Shown here: in pieces, positions 44,104 through 53,182 of the stretch
Layout of the letters: each line of letters starts with the position of its first letter
Numbering within the stretch: the first letter of the stretch is position 1
Source of the DNA: Paenibacillus sp. USDA918EY
GTDB taxonomy: Bacteria; Bacillota; Bacilli; Paenibacillales; Paenibacillaceae
Length of the DNA stretch: 64,000 nucleotides
Direction: 5' to 3'
Assembly: GCF_009870825.1 (NCBI RefSeq)
Contig: NZ_WTWY01000011.1
Span: 124,001-188,000, forward strand
Position numbers and translations under genes: made by a program
Notes under the pieces: model-generated
What the model was told of the DNA's origin: nothing
The model's database searches: none
What the model saw: only the letters and a program-made list of their open reading frames with translations

Positions 44104-45261
44104 ATGCAGAAGCAAAAAGCCGCAGTGGTGACGCCGGGTTCGTTTTATATCCCGTCGGGCCGGAGCAGTTCGGTCGAACGGGTGGTGGAACAAATGGTCC
44201 CTTTAGTTCCCGACGGTTTCGACATACGGATTTACGGGGTTCGCGAGCCGGGCCGCCCGGTAATCGGGTCGATCGACGGCGGGATCCCCGTGCATCGCCT
44301 TCCGGATGGAGCGCGGTATGCTCCAAGCGTCGTCGCGGCCCTTCAGGCGTGGAAGCCCGGGGTGATCGACGTACAAAACCGTCCCGCTTTGGCCGGCAGA
44401 ATCCAGGAGGTTTTGCCGGACAGCAAAGTGGTATCGTCCATCCATTCCCTCACCTATATTTCGCCGCCGTACATGGACCAAGAGACCGCCGGCCGGATTT
44501 TGCGGCAGTTGGACCGGCTCGTCGTCAACAGCAAGTATTTGAAGCTTGAAATCGCCGCACGTCATCCCGCGCTCCGGGAAATGATCAGTGTCAATCCGCT
44601 TGGCGTCAAATTGGCGGATTTTACGCCGCGCTGGAGTCCGGCCTCCGAGGCGCTGCGGGAATCCAAGCTGAAGGACAGGGGATGGCAGGGAAGGCGGATC
44701 GTCATGTATGCCGGGAGGCTGCTGCCGATCAAGGGAGTACATCATCTGCTTTCCTCCCTGCCGGAGCTGGCGCGTGCCGTTCCGGACGTGATGGTGCTGA
44801 TCGTCGGAAGCCCTTATTACCGCTCGGGTCGTCCCCATTCGTATGAACGGTACCTTCACGAACTGGCAAAACCTTTTCCCGATCATGTTACCTTCATTCC
44901 TTTCGTCCCGTATCCGGCTGTTTCGTACTGGTATCATTTGGCCGACGTTGTCGTCGTCCCATCCGCGGAGGGCGAATCTTTCGGTTTGGTCAACGTGGAG
45001 GCGATGGCGTCGGCGGTTCCGGTCGTCGCTTCCGATGCGGGGGGCATACCGGAAATCGTGGAGGACGGAAAAACCGGAATCGTGCTGCCGCAGTCTTCTT
45101 TGGGATCCGCGCTCGGACCTGCGATCATCCGCCTTCTGAACGAAAAACGGCTGCGGCAATCGTTAGGGGAGGCGGGGCGGCTGCGGGCAGCCCGCTGTTT
45201 CAACTGGCAGCAGACGGCCGCGAGATGGCACGGGATGATGCAAAAGCTCGCTTCGCTGTGA
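44104..45261 (+). CDS. GT4 glycosyltransferase (CotSA-like)
   Basis: A 385-residue GT-B-fold enzyme. The acceptor domain holds ~1-190; the donor domain begins IVMYAGRLLPIKGVHHLL and has the E-x7-E motif EGESFGLVNVEAMASAVPVVASDAGG. GT4 enzymes transfer sugars from nucleotide donors with retention. CotSA of Bacillus spore coat belongs to this family, and the neighbours (YheC/D, giant repeat protein, CgeB-like enzymes) point the same way. GAGGTGG lies ten bases before the ATG. Confidence 0.83.
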   Translation: MQKQKAAVVTPGSFYIPSGRSSSVERVVEQMVPLVPDGFDIRIYGVREPGRPVIGSIDGGIPVHRLPDGARYAPSVVAALQAWKPGVIDVQNRPALAGRIQEVLPDSKVVSSIHSLTYISPPYMDQETAGRILRQLDRLVVNSKYLKLEIAARHPALREMISVNPLGVKLADFTPRWSPASEALRESKLKDRGWQGRRIVMYAGRLLPIKGVHHLLSSLPELARAVPDVMVLIVGSPYYRSGRPHSYERYLHELAKPFPDHVTFIPFVPYPAVSYWYHLADVVVVPSAEGESFGLVNVEAMASAVPVVASDAGGIPEIVEDGKTGIVLPQSSLGSALGPAIIRLLNEKRLRQSLGEAGRLRAARCFNWQQTAARWHGMMQKLASL

Positions 45262-45288
45262 CAAAGGCCTAGTCCGCCGCATATGATG
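45260..45288 (+). promoter_or_regulatory. Candidate sigma-K promoter of the giant repeat gene
   Basis: GACA, exactly 16 bp, CATATGATG, compared with mACm-N16-CATANNNTA. One mismatch in each box. It lies 38 bp before the chosen start. Confidence 0.42.
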
Positions 45289-45325
45289 CCAAAGGATGAT
45301 ACGGCCAGGAAGGGAGCGAGGGGTT

Positions 45326-48300
45326 TTGAAAAAAAAGGGTAAAAAACAACCCGACAGAAACGTCAGCCGCCTTTATTTCGTTGATAATCCGGATATCCAC
45401 GAATTAGATATGATTGTAAAAGAAAGAGCGGAGTCAACGATAACAAATCAGAAAATACCTGCCCAGATCAAATCAGTAGCAGAAGCATTGCCAGAGGCGC
45501 TAATCACTGAGCAGCAGGAGTCAAACGTGGCCGTGCAGCCGGAGGCAGACGTCGCCGTGCAGCCGGAGGCAGCGATTGAGGCAGCGGTTGAGGAAGCAGT
45601 GCAAGAAACGGTTGCCATCACGGAAACGGTAACGGTAACGGAGGAAAAGGAGGAATGCCCTCTTGAGCCGCAGGAGACGGCTCAGGAACGGATCGAGGAA
45701 AAGAAGCTGCCGGATGCTTCGCAGCCTTTCATTTATACGGAAGATTTAAGCGACGGCGCCATCGTCACTTCCAAAATCGCCTTCGGCGCGGTCGATTCGT
45801 CCAGATTAAAATCCGGTGCAGTAGACGGGAAAGCGATCGCAGATTATGCCGTGACCCATGTTCATTTGGCGGAAGGCTCGGTTACGGCCTCCAAAATCGC
45901 CGCATTTTCGGTCATGGAAGAACATTTGGCGGACGGGGCGTTCAGCGGAAGCAAGATCAGGGACCACTCGATCGGTGGGGAAAAACTCCGCGCCGGAAGC
46001 ATATCTTCCGACAAGCTTCAGGATCGGGCGATCGCCTCGGAAAAGATCGCCGACGGCTCCATCAAATCGCGTCATTTGTCAGAACTCGTCATTACCAGCG
46101 AGTTGATACAGGAAGAAGCGATCATTGAAAGCAAAATTGCCGGCTCAAGCATCCAACCCCGCCATCTTGCGAGCGGCGCGGTGGATACGTCGAAGCTGGC
46201 GGATGGAGCGGTGACGGCTTCGAAAATCCGCAACGGCGGCATTACCGGGGAAAAAATCAAAGAGCGCACGCTCGGAGGCATCCACATTCGCGAGGGATCG
46301 CTGACGGGAGAACTGCTGGCTGAAGGCACGATCGGAAGCGGGCAAATCGCCCCCGGCAGCATCGGTCCCGTTCAGTTGGCCGAAGGATCCATTACGACGA
46401 GCCATATCCAGCAAGGCGCCGTCAACGGTAAAAGCATAGCGCCGTCAGCCGTCAGCAGTATCCATTATGCGGAAGGAAGCATCGACGGCTCGCATATCGG
46501 AGAGGGCGAAATTACCGCTCTTCACATCGCTGACCGCAGCATCGGTTCCTCCAAGCTGGAAGAGCAATCCGTCAGCACGGCCCATATCGTCGATCAGGCC
46601 GTCACGTCATCCAAAATCGCCGATCAAAGCATACTGCCGAGCAAAATCGCGAGCGAAGCGGTCCAATCCCGGCATTTGGCTCAAGGAGCCGTGCAGGAAG
46701 CGCAGATTGCGCCGGGGGCGGTTGCCGGAGGGCACATTCGCCAGGGAGCCGTCAGTCGGTCCCATTTGGCAGACAACAGCATAGAGTCGAGGCATTTGCA
46801 GCAGGCCTCCGTTCAACGCATCCATATCGGAGAAGATGCTGTAGAACAAAAACACATTATGGAAAAAGCGGTTGGAGAAGAGCAGCTGCAGTCCGCTTCC
46901 GTTACGGCGGAGAAGCTGGCCGATGGGAGCGTTACCGCCAGCAAGCTGGCCCAAAGTTCCGTAGGAGGGGCAGCCGTAGCGGCGGACGGCATCGGGGCCG
47001 AGCATATTCGCGCAGGGGCGGTCGGCGGCCGGCATCTTGCGAGGCTGAGCGTGGAATCCGGCGCCATTGCGGATGAAGCCGTTCAATCCCGCCACATCGA
47101 AGCAGGGGCAATTTCGGCCGTGCATCTGCAGCCCGGCATCGTCGGCACGGATATCCTCGGAAAAGATTCGGTCACTTCCGACCGTATCGCGGCCGGCAGC
47201 CTCCAGGCGAGACATCTGAATCCGGCGATCGTGACCCATGTCCATCTCGCCGATCATGCGGTAACCTCACTAAAACTGTCGCCTGAAAGCATCGCAACGG
47301 ATAAAATTCAGGATTTGGCCATCACGGCCGACAAGCTGGCGGATGGCAGCATCCTTTCCTCTAAAATCCGGCAAGGAGCCGTCAGCGGAGGACATTTGGC
47401 TGAAAACAGCGTGGAATCGAAACATCTGCAGCAGGCTTCCGTTCAGGGCGGCCATCTAGCAGAACATGCCGTGGAACAAAAACACCTTGCAAAAGGAATC
47501 GTTGGGGCGGTGCAACTTCAGCCCTCTTCCGTTACGGCAGAGAAGCTGGCGGATGGGAGCGTTACCGCAAGCAAGCTGGCGCCGCGTTCCGTCGGAGGGG
47601 AAACCGTCACAGCGGAAAGCATAAGCAGCGAACATATCCGTGCAGGGGCAGTCGACAGCCGGCATCTCGCCGAACAGAGCGTAGGATCCGAAGCCATTGC
47701 GGATGAAGTCATACAATCCCGCCATATCGGCGCAGGGGCTGTTTCATCCGAGCATTTGCAGCCTGGAATCGTCGGCACGGATATCCTTAAGATGGATTCG
47801 GTCACTTCGGACCGCTTGGCGGCGGGCAGCGTTCAAACGAAACATCTGAACCCGGCCATCGTGACCCATGTTCATCTCGCCGATCAAGCGGTAACTTCGC
47901 TCAAGCTGTCTCCTGAAAGCGTCGCAACGGACAAAATTCAGGATTTGGCCGTTACGTCAGGCAAGCTGGCAGACGGCAGCATTCTTTCTTCCAAAATCGC
48001 GAAAGGTGCGGTCGGCAGGGAACATGTGGCCGAGGGAGCGGTCCATTCCTCGGCAATCGAGGATGGCGCGGTCGGGTTCCGGCATATGGCGCCGGGTGCC
48101 GTAGGCTCTGAGCAGTTGCGGCCGGGAATCGTGCAGGAAAGCCATCTTAGCGCCGGAGCCGTCGGCACGGAAGCGATCAAAAGCGGCTCCGTCACCTCGT
48201 GGCATCTGGCCGCCGAGTCGGTAGGAAGCGTGAATCTGCAGCAGGAGGCGGTCCGCTCAATCCATCTTCATGAAAAAAGCGTTCAGGAAAGACATATCGC

Positions 48301-51300
48301 CCCGGATGCAATCGTTTCTCGCCATTTGGCAGCGAAATCGGTCGGTGCGGAGCAACTGCAGAAAGGTTGCATCGGCGCGGAGCACCTGAACGAAGGTTCC
48401 GTATTTGGCGGGGCCATTCAGGACGGCGCCATCACGCGAAGCAAGCTTGCTTTCGAATCGGTCGGCAGCCATCAGCTGACGGCGGATGCGGTTACCGCCG
48501 CTCATCTTCAGGCAGGTGCCGTACAAGAGCAGCATTTGGCGAGTGAAGCCGTACATTCCGCCCATTTGGCTGCGGATAGCATCGACGACCGCCATCTTCG
48601 GGACGGAATCATAGCGAAACGGCATTTGGCCAACGGAGCTGTCTCTGCGGAAGCATTGCAGGAAGAATCCGTAACGGCGGATAAAATTGCGCCGGGTTCG
48701 ATCGGAAATAAGCATATCCTTCCGGAATCCGTAGCTTCGGATCAGCTGAAAGAACACTCGGTTCAAAAACGGCATCTCGCTCCGGGCGCAGTGGACTATA
48801 TGCATTTGGCCGCCGAATCGGTCGGCGAAGACCAGCTGCAAACCGGCATCGTCGGGGAACGGCATCTTGTGAGCGGGGCCGTAAGCACGGAAGCGTTGGG
48901 CCCGCAGTCGGTAACATCCGATAAACTTGCGGAGTCTTCGGTGGGCAGCGTCCATATTCAGGCCGGCGCGATCGGAGCCCGTCACCTCGCCCCAGGCGCC
49001 TTGCACGGCGAAGCTATTCAGGACGGTTCGATCCAATCGGCCAAAATCGCCCCAGGCGCGATTCTGGGCACGCACATTCAGCCGGAAACGCTCCGTTCGC
49101 TTCATCTGCAGTCCGAGAGCATCCAAGATTGGCATTTGCAGCAAGAAGCGGTGGGCAGCCGCCATCTACAAGCAGGCGCCGTACAGGAGCAGCATTTGGC
49201 CGACGAAGCCGTACATTCCGCCCATTTGGCTGCGGAAGCGGTGGGCAGCCGCCACCTTCAAGACGGAATCATAGCGGAACGGCATCTGGCCGGCGGAGCG
49301 GTGAGCACCGAAGCTTTGGGCCGGGAGGCGGTAACCGCCGATAAGCTGGCGGAATCCTCGGTGGGCGGCAGCCATCTTCAATCCGGCGCGGTCGAAGCCC
49401 GTCACCTCGTTCCCGGAGCGGTCCATGAAGAAGTACTCCGCGACGGTGCCGTCCATGCGGCCAAAGTAGCCCCCAATGCGATCGGCAGCACGCATATTCA
49501 GCCGCAATCGATCCTTCCGCTCCATTTGCAGGCCGAGAGCATCCAGGGGGATCATTTACAGCCGGAAGCGGTGGGCAGCCGTCACCTTCAAGACGGAATC
49601 ATCACGGAGCGGCATCTGGCCGGCGGAGCGGTGAGCACGGAAGCTCTGGGCCAGGGGGCGGTAACCGCCGGTAAACTGGCGGAAGCCTCGGTCGGCGGCA
49701 GCCATATCCAGTCCGGTTCAATCGGAGCCCGTCACCTCGTTCCCGGAGCCGTCCATGAAGAAGCGCTCCGCGACGGTGCCGTTCATGCGGCCAAAGTGGC
49801 GCCAAGCGCGATCGGCAGCACCCATTTGGCGAATGAAGCCGTGCATGCCGTCCATTTGGCCGCAGAGGCCGTCGGCAGCGGACATCTTCAAGACGGAAGC
49901 GTAACGGAGCGCCATCTGGCTAGCGGCGCCGTTTCGGGAGAGGCTTTGCAGGCGGAAGCCGTGACGGCGGATAAAATAGCCCCCGGCTCGATCCGAAGCG
50001 AGCATCTGCTTCCGGAATCCGTATCTTCGGCCCAGCTTCAGGAAGAGTCGGTTCAAACATGGCATTTGGCCCCCGGAGCGGTAGACCATTTGCATTTGGC
50101 GCCCGAATCGGTCGGCGAAGACCAGCTGCAGCCGGGCATCGTCGGAGAACGGCATCTGGCCGGCGGAGCGGTAAGCACCGAAGCTTTGGGCCGGGAGGCG
50201 GTAACCGCCGATAAGCTGGCGGAATCCTCGGTGGGCGGCAGCCATCTTCAATCCGGCGCGGTCGAAGCCCGTCACCTCGTTCCCGGAGCGGTCCATGAAG
50301 AAGCGCTACGCGACGGTGCCGTCCATGCGGCCAAAGTGGCCTCCAATGCGATCGGCAGCATGCATATTCAGCCGCAGTCGATCCTTCCCATGCATCTGCA
50401 AGCCGAGAGCATCCAGGATGACCATTTGCAGCCGGCAGCCGTCGGCAGCCGCCATCTTCAAGACGGAAGCATCACGGAACGGCATCTGGCCGGCGGAGCG
50501 GTAAGCACGGAAGCCCTGGGCCAGGAAGCGGTAACCGCCGATAAGCTGGCGGAATCCTCGGTGGGCGGCAGCCATATCCAGTCCGGCGCGGTCGAAGCCC
50601 GTCACCTCGTTCCCGGAGCGGTCCATGCAGAAGCACTCCGCGACGGTGCCGTTCATGCGGCCAAAGTGGCGCCAAACGCGATCGGCAGCACGCATATCCA
50701 GCCGCAATCGATCCTTCCGCATCATCTGCAGGCCGAAAGCATCCAGGAATGGCATTTGCAGCCGGATCTGGTAGGCAGCTATCACCTTCAAGCAGGCGCC
50801 GTACAAGAGCAGCATTTGGCGGATGAAGCCGTGCATGCCGTCCACTTGGCCGCAGAGGCCGTCGGCAGCGGACATCTTCAAGACGGAAGCGTAACGGATC
50901 GCCATCTGGCTAGCGGTGCCGTATCGGGAGAGGCTTTGCAGGCGGAAGCCGTGACGGCGGATAAAATAGCCCCCGGCTCGATCGGCAGCGAGCATCTGCT
51001 TCCGGAATCCGTATCATCGGCCCAGCTTCAGGAACAGTCGGTGCAAACATGGCATCTGGCCCCGGGCGCGGTAGACCATTTGCATTTGGCGCCCGAATCG
51101 GTCGGCGAAGACCAGCTGCAGCCGGGCATCGTCGGAGAACGGCATCTGGCCGGCGGAGCGGTGAGCACCGAAGCTTTGGGCCGGGAGGCGGTAACCGCCG
51201 ATAAGCTGGCGGAATCCTCGGTGGGCGGCAGCCATATCCAGTCCGGCGCGGTCGAAGCCCGTCACCTCGTTCCCGGAGCCGTCCATGCAGAAGCACTCCG

Positions 51301-52129
51301 CGACGGTGCCGTACAAGAGGCCAAAGTGGCCCCCAATGCGATCGGCAGCGCGCATATTCAGCCGCAGTCGATCCTCCCCATGCATCTGCAAGCCGAGAGC
51401 ATCCAGGAATGGCATTTGCAGCCGGAAGCGGTGGGCGGCAGCCACCTTCAAGACGGAAGCATCACGGAGCGGCATTTGGCCAGCGGAGCGGTAAGCACGG
51501 AAGCCTTGGGCCAGGAAGCGGTAACCGCCGATAAGCTGGCGGAATTCTCGGTAGGCAGCAGCCATATCCAGTCCGGCGCGATTGGAGCCCGTCATCTCGT
51601 TCCGGGAGCCGTCCATGGAGAAGCGCTCCGCGACGGTGCCGTCCATGCGGCCAAAGTGTCCCCCAACGCGATCGGCAGCACGCATATTCAGCCGCAATCG
51701 ATCCTGCCGCTTCATCTGCAGGCCGAAAGCATCCAGGAATGGCATTTACAGCCTGGAGCCGTCGGCGGGCAGCATATTCAAAACCAATCCGTGGAAGGGA
51801 GACATTTGGCCGATCAATCGGTGACGATATCCCATCTGGCATTTGCTCCGGTAAGAAGCGCCTCGCGCCAGCCGACCGTACAGCAGTGCGGGATGACCGC
51901 TTTCCGCATCGGAGAAGGAGAAACGCAGGTCGAAGTTCCGATTCTGCTGCAAGAGCCGTACCCGGGCAACCAATACGTCATCGTGGCCATGTGCAACCAT
52001 CCCGATTTTTATGCCGTCCTCAAAACCCAGAGGGAGGATATAGCGTTCATTGAAGTGGTAAGACGCCAAAACGGTGCCGAAACGTTCGGTTTCCTCTCTT
52101 GGATTGCCGTTGGCATCGCTCTGACGTAA
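45326..52129 (+). CDS. Giant decapeptide-repeat protein, putative spore-surface structural glycoprotein
   Basis: A 2267-residue protein with no signal peptide. Residues 1-143 are a basic start (MKKKGKKQPDRN) and an acidic Val/Glu/Gln-rich low-complexity linker. Residues 144-2173 are 203 tandem decapeptides with consensus x-[AS]-[VI]-x-[SAG]-x-[HK]-[LI]-[AQ]-x, such as GSVTASKLAD and GAVEARHLVP. Residues 2174-2267 form a compact C-terminal domain ending FGFLSWIAVGIALT, reminiscent of beta-sandwich/H-type-lectin ends. Hydrophobic positions every five residues suggest a beta-solenoid; Ser/Thr in almost every unit offer O-glycosylation sites. The TTG at 45326 is chosen for AAGGGAG nine bases upstream. 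Downstream glycosyltransferases suggest it is their substrate. Function is inferred. Confidence 0.85.
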   Translation: MKKKGKKQPDRNVSRLYFVDNPDIHELDMIVKERAESTITNQKIPAQIKSVAEALPEALITEQQESNVAVQPEADVAVQPEAAIEAAVEEAVQETVAITETVTVTEEKEECPLEPQETAQERIEEKKLPDASQPFIYTEDLSDGAIVTSKIAFGAVDSSRLKSGAVDGKAIADYAVTHVHLAEGSVTASKIAAFSVMEEHLADGAFSGSKIRDHSIGGEKLRAGSISSDKLQDRAIASEKIADGSIKSRHLSELVITSELIQEEAIIESKIAGSSIQPRHLASGAVDTSKLADGAVTASKIRNGGITGEKIKERTLGGIHIREGSLTGELLAEGTIGSGQIAPGSIGPVQLAEGSITTSHIQQGAVNGKSIAPSAVSSIHYAEGSIDGSHIGEGEITALHIADRSIGSSKLEEQSVSTAHIVDQAVTSSKIADQSILPSKIASEAVQSRHLAQGAVQEAQIAPGAVAGGHIRQGAVSRSHLADNSIESRHLQQASVQRIHIGEDAVEQKHIMEKAVGEEQLQSASVTAEKLADGSVTASKLAQSSVGGAAVAADGIGAEHIRAGAVGGRHLARLSVESGAIADEAVQSRHIEAGAISAVHLQPGIVGTDILGKDSVTSDRIAAGSLQARHLNPAIVTHVHLADHAVTSLKLSPESIATDKIQDLAITADKLADGSILSSKIRQGAVSGGHLAENSVESKHLQQASVQGGHLAEHAVEQKHLAKGIVGAVQLQPSSVTAEKLADGSVTASKLAPRSVGGETVTAESISSEHIRAGAVDSRHLAEQSVGSEAIADEVIQSRHIGAGAVSSEHLQPGIVGTDILKMDSVTSDRLAAGSVQTKHLNPAIVTHVHLADQAVTSLKLSPESVATDKIQDLAVTSGKLADGSILSSKIAKGAVGREHVAEGAVHSSAIEDGAVGFRHMAPGAVGSEQLRPGIVQESHLSAGAVGTEAIKSGSVTSWHLAAESVGSVNLQQEAVRSIHLHEKSVQERHIAPDAIVSRHLAAKSVGAEQLQKGCIGAEHLNEGSVFGGAIQDGAITRSKLAFESVGSHQLTADAVTAAHLQAGAVQEQHLASEAVHSAHLAADSIDDRHLRDGIIAKRHLANGAVSAEALQEESVTADKIAPGSIGNKHILPESVASDQLKEHSVQKRHLAPGAVDYMHLAAESVGEDQLQTGIVGERHLVSGAVSTEALGPQSVTSDKLAESSVGSVHIQAGAIGARHLAPGALHGEAIQDGSIQSAKIAPGAILGTHIQPETLRSLHLQSESIQDWHLQQEAVGSRHLQAGAVQEQHLADEAVHSAHLAAEAVGSRHLQDGIIAERHLAGGAVSTEALGREAVTADKLAESSVGGSHLQSGAVEARHLVPGAVHEEVLRDGAVHAAKVAPNAIGSTHIQPQSILPLHLQAESIQGDHLQPEAVGSRHLQDGIITERHLAGGAVSTEALGQGAVTAGKLAEASVGGSHIQSGSIGARHLVPGAVHEEALRDGAVHAAKVAPSAIGSTHLANEAVHAVHLAAEAVGSGHLQDGSVTERHLASGAVSGEALQAEAVTADKIAPGSIRSEHLLPESVSSAQLQEESVQTWHLAPGAVDHLHLAPESVGEDQLQPGIVGERHLAGGAVSTEALGREAVTADKLAESSVGGSHLQSGAVEARHLVPGAVHEEALRDGAVHAAKVASNAIGSMHIQPQSILPMHLQAESIQDDHLQPAAVGSRHLQDGSITERHLAGGAVSTEALGQEAVTADKLAESSVGGSHIQSGAVEARHLVPGAVHAEALRDGAVHAAKVAPNAIGSTHIQPQSILPHHLQAESIQEWHLQPDLVGSYHLQAGAVQEQHLADEAVHAVHLAAEAVGSGHLQDGSVTDRHLASGAVSGEALQAEAVTADKIAPGSIGSEHLLPESVSSAQLQEQSVQTWHLAPGAVDHLHLAPESVGEDQLQPGIVGERHLAGGAVSTEALGREAVTADKLAESSVGGSHIQSGAVEARHLVPGAVHAEALRDGAVQEAKVAPNAIGSAHIQPQSILPMHLQAESIQEWHLQPEAVGGSHLQDGSITERHLASGAVSTEALGQEAVTADKLAEFSVGSSHIQSGAIGARHLVPGAVHGEALRDGAVHAAKVSPNAIGSTHIQPQSILPLHLQAESIQEWHLQPGAVGGQHIQNQSVEGRHLADQSVTISHLAFAPVRSASRQPTVQQCGMTAFRIGEGETQVEVPILLQEPYPGNQYVIVAMCNHPDFYAVLKTQREDIAFIEVVRRQNGAETFGFLSWIAVGIALT
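46741..48000 (+). repeat. Two 630-bp blocks (21 decapeptides each) in tandem
   Basis: 46741-47370 and 47371-48000 align throughout at an offset of 630, for example GTGACCCATGT at 47231 and 47861, and the SVTASKLA units at 46930 and 47560. Confidence 0.75.
49830..51750 (+). repeat. Near-identical 990-bp tandem duplication (33 decapeptides)
   Basis: Sequence from about 49830 to 50760 recurs 990 bases on, with few differences (for instance 50041-50190 versus 51031-51180). Inside it a 330-bp, 11-unit block beginning GAVSTEALG recurs; that unit is found at 48875, 49295, 49625, 50165, 50495, 51155 and 51485. Confidence 0.82.
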
Positions 52130-52158
52130 CCGTTCTAACGCAGGAGTTATCTTCATAC

Positions 52159-52201
52159 GAGCCGGATCAAGGCCGATCACGCCTTGGTCCGGCTCTTTTT
52201 G
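52159..52201 (+). terminator. Terminator of the giant gene
   Basis: GAGCCGGATCAAGGC pairs with GCCTTGGTCCGGCTC (one wobble), then five T. Confidence 0.85.
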
Positions 52202-52288
52202 TTCCGGGACTCGGGCAGCCGGCGATCCGATAAGCGGCGGAAGCCGAAGCGACATGCACAAACGCCGCTTCCGCTCTTCCAACAGCCG

Positions 52289-52297
52289 CATACGATA
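52289..52297 (+). promoter_or_regulatory. Sigma-K-like -10 box before the GT2 group
   Basis: CATACGATA fits CATANNNTA exactly, 39 bp before the GT2 start at 52337. No AC-type -35 element at the right distance. Confidence 0.3.
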
Positions 52298-52336
52298 CTC
52301 AAGGAATATCCGTCGACTCGGAACAGGGGGGGAATT

Positions 52337-53176
52337 ATGGCCCGCATGCGCAAGCCATTTCGAAACATGCGAACATCAAGACATCCAAGGCGCGGAGACC
52401 GCAATCGCGGCCCGGCAAAATTTTTAATGCGGAGGACAGGCGGGTGCCCGGTCGTATCGGTCATTATTCCCGCAATGAACGAGGAAAGGACGGTCGGCCA
52501 TGTGATCCGGGCTGCCCGGCAGGTTCATGAATCCAGCGAAGTCATCGTCGTGGCTAATGGCTGTACCGACCGTACGGAAAAGATCGCGGCAGCGATGGGG
52601 GCGCGCGTGCTCCACTACGACGAGCCGCTCGGGCATGACGCCGGCCGGACCATAGGTGCCGAGGCCGCTTTGGGTCAAGTGCTGCTGTTCGTCGATGCCG
52701 ATATGAAAATCGGCAGCGCGGATCTGAAGCCGTTCGTATCCGCAGTACTGAACGGAACCGACGTCGCGCTTAACCGTTACAACGGGCCGGTCCGCCGCCG
52801 CCAGCCGCATCCTGTCGTTTTAGCCAAGCATGCGCTTAATACGTTTTTGCACCGCTCCGATTTGTCAGGGGCCTCGATGACCTCCGTTCCGCATGCGATC
52901 AGCCGCAAAGCGGCGGATTGCATCGGCGCTAGCCATCTTTCCGTTCCCCCGCTTGCCCAAGCGATCGCCATCCGTTCCGGTTTGAACGTCGCAGCCGTTC
53001 ACGAAGTCCCGGTTGGAAAGCTGAACCGGCGCAGGGTGAAGCATAACGGAACGGATTTGCTGCAGCAGGTCGTGATCGACGACCATTTGCGGGCGATGGA
53101 ATGGTATTTATCCGATACGGATCCAAGAGCCGGGTTCAGCGATTTGTTCCGGGACAGAAACAGGGTGGGAAGGTGA
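52337..53176 (+). CDS. GT2-type glycosyltransferase with basic N-terminus
   Basis: A 279-residue GT-A-fold enzyme. After an Arg-rich leader (residues 1-35) come VSVIIPAMNEERTVGHVI, VVANGCTD and the metal-site VDADM; EPLGHDAGRTIGAEAA and GASMTSVPHAIS follow. The ATG at 52337 has GGGGGGG upstream; the longer open frame overlaps the previous terminator. Clearly paralogous to the next gene. Likely transfers a sugar in the island's pathway; donor and acceptor unknown. Confidence 0.82.
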   Translation: MARMRKPFRNMRTSRHPRRGDRNRGPAKFLMRRTGGCPVVSVIIPAMNEERTVGHVIRAARQVHESSEVIVVANGCTDRTEKIAAAMGARVLHYDEPLGHDAGRTIGAEAALGQVLLFVDADMKIGSADLKPFVSAVLNGTDVALNRYNGPVRRRQPHPVVLAKHALNTFLHRSDLSGASMTSVPHAISRKAADCIGASHLSVPPLAQAIAIRSGLNVAAVHEVPVGKLNRRRVKHNGTDLLQQVVIDDHLRAMEWYLSDTDPRAGFSDLFRDRNRVGR

Positions 53177-53182
53177 GAAGGA

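Larger units (their letters stand above)
45755..51844 (+). repeat. 203 tandem 30-bp coding repeats in unbroken register
   Basis: Every 30 bases encode one decapeptide from 45755 to 51844 (6090 bp). The phase was checked at the start, middle and end and never shifts. Units vary widely in DNA sequence, showing old divergence under protein-level selection, with later block duplications on top. Confidence 0.93.

Noticed and set aside
45296-45325. ATG at 45296 as the start of the giant protein
   Set aside because: The AAAGG site touches the ATG with no spacing, whereas the TTG at 45326 has AAGGGAG nine bases upstream and gives a natural basic N-terminus.
45755-51844. 30-bp periodic array that a CRISPR finder might flag
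   Set aside because: The period continues without unique spacers, the units diverge in DNA but keep a decapeptide pattern, and one long coding frame with a start, ribosome site and terminator covers them.
45326-52129. Giant protein as a phage tail fibre or a collagen-like protein
   Set aside because: No phage structural, lysis or integrase genes are near, and there are no Gly-x-y triplets; the neighbours are glycosyltransferases and spore genes.
45806-52291. Many open frames on the minus strand within the giant gene
   Set aside because: They are mirror frames of the repeats (QMPF, AAAHRF patterns) without ribosome sites.
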